Source: Syntrophaceae bacterium | GTDB taxonomy: Bacteria; Desulfobacterota; Syntrophia; Syntrophales; UBA5619 | Assembly (NCBI GenBank): GCA_023249795.1 | Contig: JAHFBU010000030.1 | Coordinates: 1-10,839 of the forward strand | Direction of reading: 5' to 3' | DNA: 10,839 bases | Shown here: positions 7,202 through 10,839 of the stretch, piece by piece | Position numbering within the stretch: the first letter of the stretch is position 1 | How the letters are laid out: the number at the start of each line of letters is the position of its first letter | Notes under the pieces: generated by a model | Databases searched by the model: none | What the model saw: only the letters and a program-made list of their open reading frames with translations | What the model was told of the DNA's origin: nothing | Translations under genes and position numbers: made by a program

Positions 7202-7443
7202 AGGCCGAGTGCCTCCCGGAGCGCCTTCTCATTGAACCCGACGATCACCTTGTCTCCGACCAGAATGGTCGGGAAACTGCATCCCGGATTGTATTTGCGG
7301 ACCTCATCCAGGACGGCATTCCTCTCGTCGCCTCCCAGAAGATCCACATCGGTGAATTCATGGGCAACCCCGTGCTCTCCCATGAATCGCTTCGCCGCCT
7401 TGCAGTGGCCGCATGTGCTGAGCGTATACATCTTCACGGTCAT
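7198..7443 (-). CDS. Glutaredoxin-like thiol-disulfide protein (CGHC active site)
   Basis: An 81-residue thioredoxin-fold protein, typical in length for glutaredoxin/NrdH. It opens with VKMYTLSTCGHC, with the active-site pair C11 and C14. The cis-proline lies in SFPT (P58), and the GG-type motif that usually follows is VGFN, as in many stand-alone bacterial forms. A third cysteine, C55, sits three residues before the cis-proline, close to the active site in this fold, and could form an alternative disulfide or metal site. The start is clear: AGGAGG lies 6 nt before ATG 7443. It is first in a two-gene operon and overlaps the FTR-like gene by 4 nt. The likely role is an electron carrier reduced by that protein, passing electrons to protein disulfides; the final substrate is not evident. 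Confidence 0.92.
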   Translation of the reverse strand: MTVKMYTLSTCGHCKAAKRFMGEHGVAHEFTDVDLLGGDERNAVLDEVRKYNPGCSFPTILVGDKVIVGFNEKALREALGL

Positions 7444-7490
7444 GGTCCGCCTCCTGTCCTCTTTGTATTTTCAAGGATAACGTTGATTGC

Positions 7491-7519
7491 TCCCTATGTG
7501 GAAAAGGCCGTTTTGTCAA
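7491..7519 (-). promoter_or_regulatory. Weak candidate promoter of the Grx/FTR operon
   Basis: On the minus strand a perfect -35 TTGACA (7519-7514) is followed after 17 nt by TAGGGA (7496-7491), a poor -10 with two of six matches. The position, about 40-50 nt before the glutaredoxin start, is right, but a poor -10 suggests either chance or an activator-dependent promoter. The rest of the 221-nt gap to fba (7444-7664) holds no further clear signal apart from a 10-bp palindrome at 7596-7605. Confidence 0.28.
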
Positions 7520-7664
7520 GGAAGATGTGCGCGTAGCGAACGGACAAGATTCGGGGGAAAGGAGTTGCCGTTGCAATGGCCGCATGATATGGAACTTCCT
7601 AGGAATGGTCTGGAACACCATCAGACAGCTTTCCATTGACATTGGATGATCATCGGGGAGGGCT

Positions 7665-8666
7665 ATGAACGTTCATTTCAAGTCGATTGGCATCGTCAAT
7701 ACGAGGGCGATGTTTGCCGCCGCCGTAAAGGGTGGCTTCGCCGTTCCGGCTTACAATTTTAACAACATGGAGCAGCTCCAGGCCATCATCATGGCCTGCC
7801 TGGAAACCCAGTCGCCCGTCATCATCCAGGTCTCGAAAGGGGCCAGGGATTACGCGGACAGAACGCTGCTTTCCCACATGGCGCACGGCGCGGTTGAGAT
7901 GATGAAACGGGAGGCCGGGGAGAAGCAGACCGGAGAGATCCCCATCGCCCTCCATCTGGATCACGGCAACTCCTATGACCTCTGTGTCGCCTGCATCGAG
8001 TCGGGATTTTCGTCCGTCATGATTGACGGCTCCCATCTTCCCTACGATGAAAATGTAGCCCTGACGCGCAGCGTGGTCAGTTTCGCCCATCTTCACGACG
8101 TCACGGTCGAGGGTGAACTCGGTGTCCTGGCCGGTGTGGAGGACGATGTCTCCGCCGAAAGCCATAGCTATACGCGTCCCGAAGAGGTGGAAGATTTCGT
8201 TTCGCAGACGGGCGTGGACTCCCTTGCCATCTCCATCGGGACCTCGCATGGGGCGTACAAATTCAAGGTGGGGCAGATCCCGCGCATCCGTCTGGACATT
8301 CTCAACGAAATCGAGAAGCGGATCCCCGGATTCCCGATTGTCCTGCACGGCTCTTCATCCATTCCGCAGGATGCCGTGGAGACGATCAACCGCTACGGCG
8401 GCCACCTGAAGGATTCCGTCGGAATCCCCGAAGATCAACTCCGGCAGGCCGCCCATTCGGCCGTCTGCAAGATCAACATCGATTCCGACGGGCGACTCGT
8501 GATGACGGCCAAGATCAGAGAAATCTTCTCCCTGAAGCCGGATGAATTCGATCCGAGGAAGTATCTGGGTCCGGCGAGAGAAGCGCTCAGAGAGATGTAT
8601 GGGCGCAAAAACCGGGACGTCCTGGGCAGCGCAGGACGCGCGCCGGAAATCAGGAGGGCCATTTAA
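7665..8666 (+). CDS. fba: Class II fructose-1,6-bisphosphate aldolase
   Basis: A 333-residue cytosolic zinc enzyme that reversibly splits fructose-1,6-bisphosphate into dihydroxyacetone phosphate and glyceraldehyde-3-phosphate in glycolysis and gluconeogenesis. Key residues are all visible: the catalytic Asp and first zinc His in LHLDHG (D99, H100), SVMIDGSHLPYDEN (117-130), VEGELG (148-153, E151), the second zinc His in GTSHGAYKF (H195), the third in VLHGSSS (H228), and the phosphate-binding KINIDSD (269-275). Length and motifs fit the longer bacterial class II subgroup. The start ATG 7665 has GGGGAGG at 7655-7661. The gene stands alone: divergent from the Grx operon and followed by a terminator at 8749-8790. 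In an anaerobe it may run mainly in the gluconeogenic direction, but this cannot be read from the sequence. Confidence 0.96.
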   Translation: MNVHFKSIGIVNTRAMFAAAVKGGFAVPAYNFNNMEQLQAIIMACLETQSPVIIQVSKGARDYADRTLLSHMAHGAVEMMKREAGEKQTGEIPIALHLDHGNSYDLCVACIESGFSSVMIDGSHLPYDENVALTRSVVSFAHLHDVTVEGELGVLAGVEDDVSAESHSYTRPEEVEDFVSQTGVDSLAISIGTSHGAYKFKVGQIPRIRLDILNEIEKRIPGFPIVLHGSSSIPQDAVETINRYGGHLKDSVGIPEDQLRQAAHSAVCKINIDSDGRLVMTAKIREIFSLKPDEFDPRKYLGPAREALREMYGRKNRDVLGSAGRAPEIRRAI

Positions 8667-8678
8667 GAATATTATTTC

Positions 8679-8707
8679 TTGACAATCGCAGTGGAATCGA
8701 ATAGAAG
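8679..8707 (+). promoter_or_regulatory. Promoter-like sequence just after fba
   Basis: Perfect -35 TTGACA (8679-8684), 17-nt spacer, -10 TAGAAG (8702-8707, four of six). Predicted transcription start is near 8714, only 35 nt before the terminator stem at 8749, so any transcript would be about 75 nt unless it reads through into the EF-G gene. Confidence 0.38.
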
Positions 8708-8748
8708 CCGCGCCAGGAAGTTTAAGAAAACCGTCATCTACAGTGGCT

Positions 8749-8790
8749 CCCCCATCTGGTGTGACATCTCTCCATGGGGGTTTTTTATTT
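8749..8790 (+). terminator. Rho-independent terminator after fba
   Basis: CCCCCAT (8749-8755) pairs with ATGGGGG (8774-8780), a perfect 7-bp stem around an 18-nt loop, followed directly by TTTTTTATTTT. This is the clearest terminator in the window. It most likely ends the fba transcript, 82 nt after the stop codon, and separates fba from the EF-G gene. Confidence 0.8.
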
Positions 8791-8822
8791 TAACGAGCCA
8801 ATGCCAAAACCATAAACGGTAT

Positions 8823-8890
8823 GTCACCCTGCGAAAGCGGGGGGCCAGAGATTCTCGATCAGACTGGATTTCCGCTTCCGCGGGAATGAC
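8823..8890. repeat. dRS3/REP-like inverted repeat element
   Basis: The left arm starts GTCACCCTGCGAAAGCGGGG and ends in CCAG; the right arm, read in reverse complement, starts GTCATTCCCGCGGAAGCGG and also ends in CCAG. The arms are about 26 nt each, imperfect copies in opposite orientation around a spacer of about 15 nt, and each can also form its own small hairpin (CCCGC/GCGGG type). The core GTCATTCCCGC...GCGGGAATCCAG is a well-known dispersed intergenic repeat in several proteobacteria, including Neisseria dRS3. Only one copy lies in this window, so genome-wide repetition is inferred. Confidence 0.6.
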
Positions 8891-8959
8891 CATTTCGGGC
8901 TTTTGTAATTGGTTCTATCGCATTGATTCACAGTCGGATCGCCAGCAGAAGGAAGGGTT

Positions 8960-10839
8960 ATGAGCAGCACAGTCGAAAAAGTTCGGAATATCGGGATCAG
9001 CGCCCATATCGACTCGGGGAAGACCACCCTGACCGAGCGGATCCTGTTTTACACCAAGCGGATTCACGCCATTCACGACGTCAAGGGGAAAGACGGCGTC
9101 GGGGCCACCATGGACTCCATGGACCTGGAGAAGGAACGCGGCATCACCATCGCCTCGGCGGCCACATTTTGTGAATGGGATGGCCATGAGATCAACATCA
9201 TCGACACCCCCGGCCACGTCGATTTCACCATCGAGGTGGAGCGCTCCCTGCGCGTGCTCGACGGCGCCGTACTGGTCCTCTGCTCGGTCGGCGGGGTTCA
9301 GTCGCAGTCCATCACCGTCGATATGCAGATGAAGCGCTACAAGGTACCCTGCATCGCCTTCATCAACAAGTGCGACCGCAACGGCGCCGATCCCTCCCGC
9401 GTCATCTCGCAGCTTCAAACCAAGTTGGGCCACAACGCCGTGGCGATGCAGATGCCCATCGGCCTGGAGACCGACTTCCGGGGCGTCGTCGATCTGCTGA
9501 CCATGAAGGCGGTCTATTTCGAGGGAGACAACGGCGAAAATGTTCGCATTGACGAAATCCCGGCGGAGTTGCTGGCTGCCGCACAGGCCAAACGTGAAGA
9601 GTTGATCGATTCCGTATCGCTCTTCTCCGACGCCCTGACCGAGGCCATCCTCAATGAGGGCGACATATCGGATGACCTGATTATCGAGGCCATCCGCAAG
9701 GGAACCCTGGAACGGAAATTGACACCGGTTTTCATGGGGTCGGCCTACAAAAACAAAGGCGTGCAGTTGCTGCTCGACGCGGTGACCCATTATCTGCCCT
9801 GTCCGTCGGATGTCGAAAACACCGCGCTGGATCGCGACAATCAGGAGATACCGGTCGTGCTTCCGTCCGATGCCTCGCTTCCGATCGTGGCTTTGGCCTT
9901 CAAACTTGAAGACGGCCACTACGGGCAATTGACCTACATCCGCGTTTATCAGGGGACGATGGCCAAGGGCGAGACGATCATCAATTCGCGAACCGGGAAA
10001 AAGACCAAGGTCGGCCGGGTCGTTCGGATGCATGCCGATCAGATGGAGGACATCGACGCCGTATCCGCCGGCTATATCGGAGCGCTTTTCGGCATCGAGT
10101 GCGCCTCCGGCGATACCTTCTCTTCTCCCGGCATCAATTATTCCATGACCTCGATGTTCGTGCCGAAGCCGGTAATCTCGCTTGCAATCTTCCCGAAGGA
10201 CAACAAATCCCAGATCAACATGTCCAAGGCCCTCAACCGTTTCACGAAGGAGGACCCGACTTTCCGTACCCATGTGGATGACGAAACCAACGAGACCATC
10301 ATCGAAGGGATGGGTGAGCTGCATCTGGACATCTACGTGGAGCGGATGAAGCGGGAATACGGAACGGATGTCGAGACCGGAAAGCCGCGCGTGGCCTACC
10401 GGGAGACGATCACGCAGCGGGCCGAGTTCAATTACACCCACAGGAAGCAGACGGGCGGCTCCGGGCAGTACGGCCGCGTCGCCGGTTACATGGAGCCGAT
10501 CACGGAAGGCGAAGAGGATTTCATTTTCGACAATCAGATCAAGGGCGGGGCGATTCCGACCAATTTCATACCGGCCTGTGAAAAGGGTTTCCAGCAGTGC
10601 ATGGCGAAAGGGCCGAAGATGGAGTTTCCCGTCACGGGCGTGAAGATCGTCATCAACGACGGCGCCTTCCATGCGGTCGATTCATCCGACATGGCCTTCC
10701 AGGCGGCGGCCCGCGGCGCCTTCAAAGAAGGCTACGCAAGAGCCAAGGCCGTGATTCACGAACCGATCATGAAGGTCGTCGTGGAGTCGCCAACCGAGTT
10801 TCAGGGGGCGGTGATGGGGCTGCTCAACCAGCGGCGCGG
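8960..10839 (+). CDS. fusA: Elongation factor G, mitochondrial-like (spd type), 3'-truncated by the window end
   Basis: The frame is open from ATG 8960 to the last base with no stop: 626 residues of a protein usually near 690, so only the end of domain V is missing. AAGGA (8949-8953) lies 6 nt upstream. GTPase motifs: AHIDSGKT (15-22), RGIT (60-63), DTPGH with the catalytic His (82-86), NKCD (136-139). Later landmarks are GMGELHLDIYVERM (about 450-463) and the domain IV segment RKQTGGSGQYGRV (from 495), which enters the decoding centre. EF-G uses GTP to move tRNAs and mRNA through the ribosome. HIDSGKTT instead of HIDAGKTT, the HDVKGKDGVGATMDSM stretch and the VLDGAVLVLCSVGGVQ stretch resemble mitochondrial EF-G1 and the related spdEFG group (from memory of those families). 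It is not beside rpsL/rpsG/tuf but alone after fba. A second EF-G elsewhere in the genome is likely. Confidence 0.95.
   Translation, partial: MSSTVEKVRNIGISAHIDSGKTTLTERILFYTKRIHAIHDVKGKDGVGATMDSMDLEKERGITIASAATFCEWDGHEINIIDTPGHVDFTIEVERSLRVLDGAVLVLCSVGGVQSQSITVDMQMKRYKVPCIAFINKCDRNGADPSRVISQLQTKLGHNAVAMQMPIGLETDFRGVVDLLTMKAVYFEGDNGENVRIDEIPAELLAAAQAKREELIDSVSLFSDALTEAILNEGDISDDLIIEAIRKGTLERKLTPVFMGSAYKNKGVQLLLDAVTHYLPCPSDVENTALDRDNQEIPVVLPSDASLPIVALAFKLEDGHYGQLTYIRVYQGTMAKGETIINSRTGKKTKVGRVVRMHADQMEDIDAVSAGYIGALFGIECASGDTFSSPGINYSMTSMFVPKPVISLAIFPKDNKSQINMSKALNRFTKEDPTFRTHVDDETNETIIEGMGELHLDIYVERMKREYGTDVETGKPRVAYRETITQRAEFNYTHRKQTGGSGQYGRVAGYMEPITEGEEDFIFDNQIKGGAIPTNFIPACEKGFQQCMAKGPKMEFPVTGVKIVINDGAFHAVDSSDMAFQAAARGAFKEGYARAKAVIHEPIMKVVVESPTEFQGAVMGLLNQRR

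Noticed and set aside
6806..7480. 224-codon plus-strand ORF across the Grx/FTR operon
   Set aside because: It is a shadow of the two minus-strand genes, whose cysteine motifs and ribosome-binding sites are clear, and it has no recognisable domain.
7400..7586. 16-nt near-repeat (15 of 16 identical) between the glutaredoxin CGHC codons (7400-7415) and the upstream gap (7571-7586), possibly a fossil second copy
   Set aside because: The similarity stops at 16 nt on both sides, and about one such match is expected by chance in a window of this length on both strands.
7596..7621. 10-bp palindrome TTCCTAGGAA and small ATGGT/ACCAT hairpin upstream of fba
   Set aside because: The palindrome does not extend beyond 10 bp and the hairpin has only 5 bp, so neither is convincing as an operator without comparative data.
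7358..7642. 94-codon minus-strand ORF overlapping the glutaredoxin start
   Set aside because: It is out of frame with the glutaredoxin, has no family features, and the glutaredoxin has a clear AGGAGG site.
7637..7642. TTGACA just upstream of the fba start
   Set aside because: It lies only 22 nt before the ATG, leaving no room for a -10 box and leader.
8881..8959. Promoter for the EF-G gene
   Set aside because: Only poor matches (for example TTTCGG-17-TATCGC) are visible, so no call was made.
8915..10672. 585-codon ORF on the minus strand opposite the EF-G gene
   Set aside because: It has no recognisable domain, is rich in His/Gly/Asp/Arg/Leu as expected from the reverse complement of GC-biased codons, and the plus strand in the same place encodes an unmistakable EF-G.

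Overview
This looks like ordinary chromosomal DNA from an anaerobic deltaproteobacterium (Desulfobacterota), possibly a Syntrophus/Smithella-like lineage. That placement is inferred from three things: the cmk-rpsA-sppA gene order, a stand-alone ferredoxin-thioredoxin-reductase-type catalytic subunit paired with a glutaredoxin, and an elongation factor G of the mitochondrial-like 'spd' type (spirochaete/planctomycete/deltaproteobacteria). GC content looks moderately high. Several genes appear to start with TTG. I see no transposase, integrase, phage gene, CRISPR array, tRNA or rRNA.

Layout. (1) 1-1298 (+): 3' part of a GAF/HD-GYP signalling protein. (2) 1358-2818 (-): secreted M48 zinc metalloprotease with a TPR tail (BepA-like), convergent with the first gene. 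(3) 2864-2948: divergent promoters. (4) 2974-6434 (+): cmk (cytidylate kinase), rpsA (six-domain ribosomal protein S1, with its own likely promoter) and sppA (signal peptide peptidase). (5) 6495-6779 (-): a 94-residue free-standing sigma-70 region 4.2-like protein with a cysteine-rich N-terminus, behind a good vegetative promoter and a strong ribosome-binding site. (6) 6869-7443 (-): a two-gene redox operon, glutaredoxin then FTR-like catalytic subunit, overlapping by ATGA. (7) 7665-8666 (+): class II fructose-bisphosphate aldolase. (8) 8667-8959: intergenic, with a promoter-like signal, a clear intrinsic terminator and a dRS3/REP-like inverted repeat. (9) 8960 to the window end (+): 5' nine-tenths of an EF-G gene whose stop codon lies outside the window. 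A long ORF on the opposite strand of this gene is a shadow.

How the genes fit together. cmk-rpsA-sppA joins nucleotide metabolism, translation initiation and membrane protein quality control, and the M48-TPR protease adds envelope quality control on the other strand. The Grx/FTR pair probably passes electrons from ferredoxin (or a similar donor) to protein disulfides, as expected in a strict anaerobe. The items most worth a second look are the Cys-rich mini-sigma protein, the mitochondrial-like EF-G outside any ribosomal operon, the Grx/FTR couple, and the possible short transcript between fba and the EF-G gene. I found no clear evidence of a large undescribed multi-gene system.
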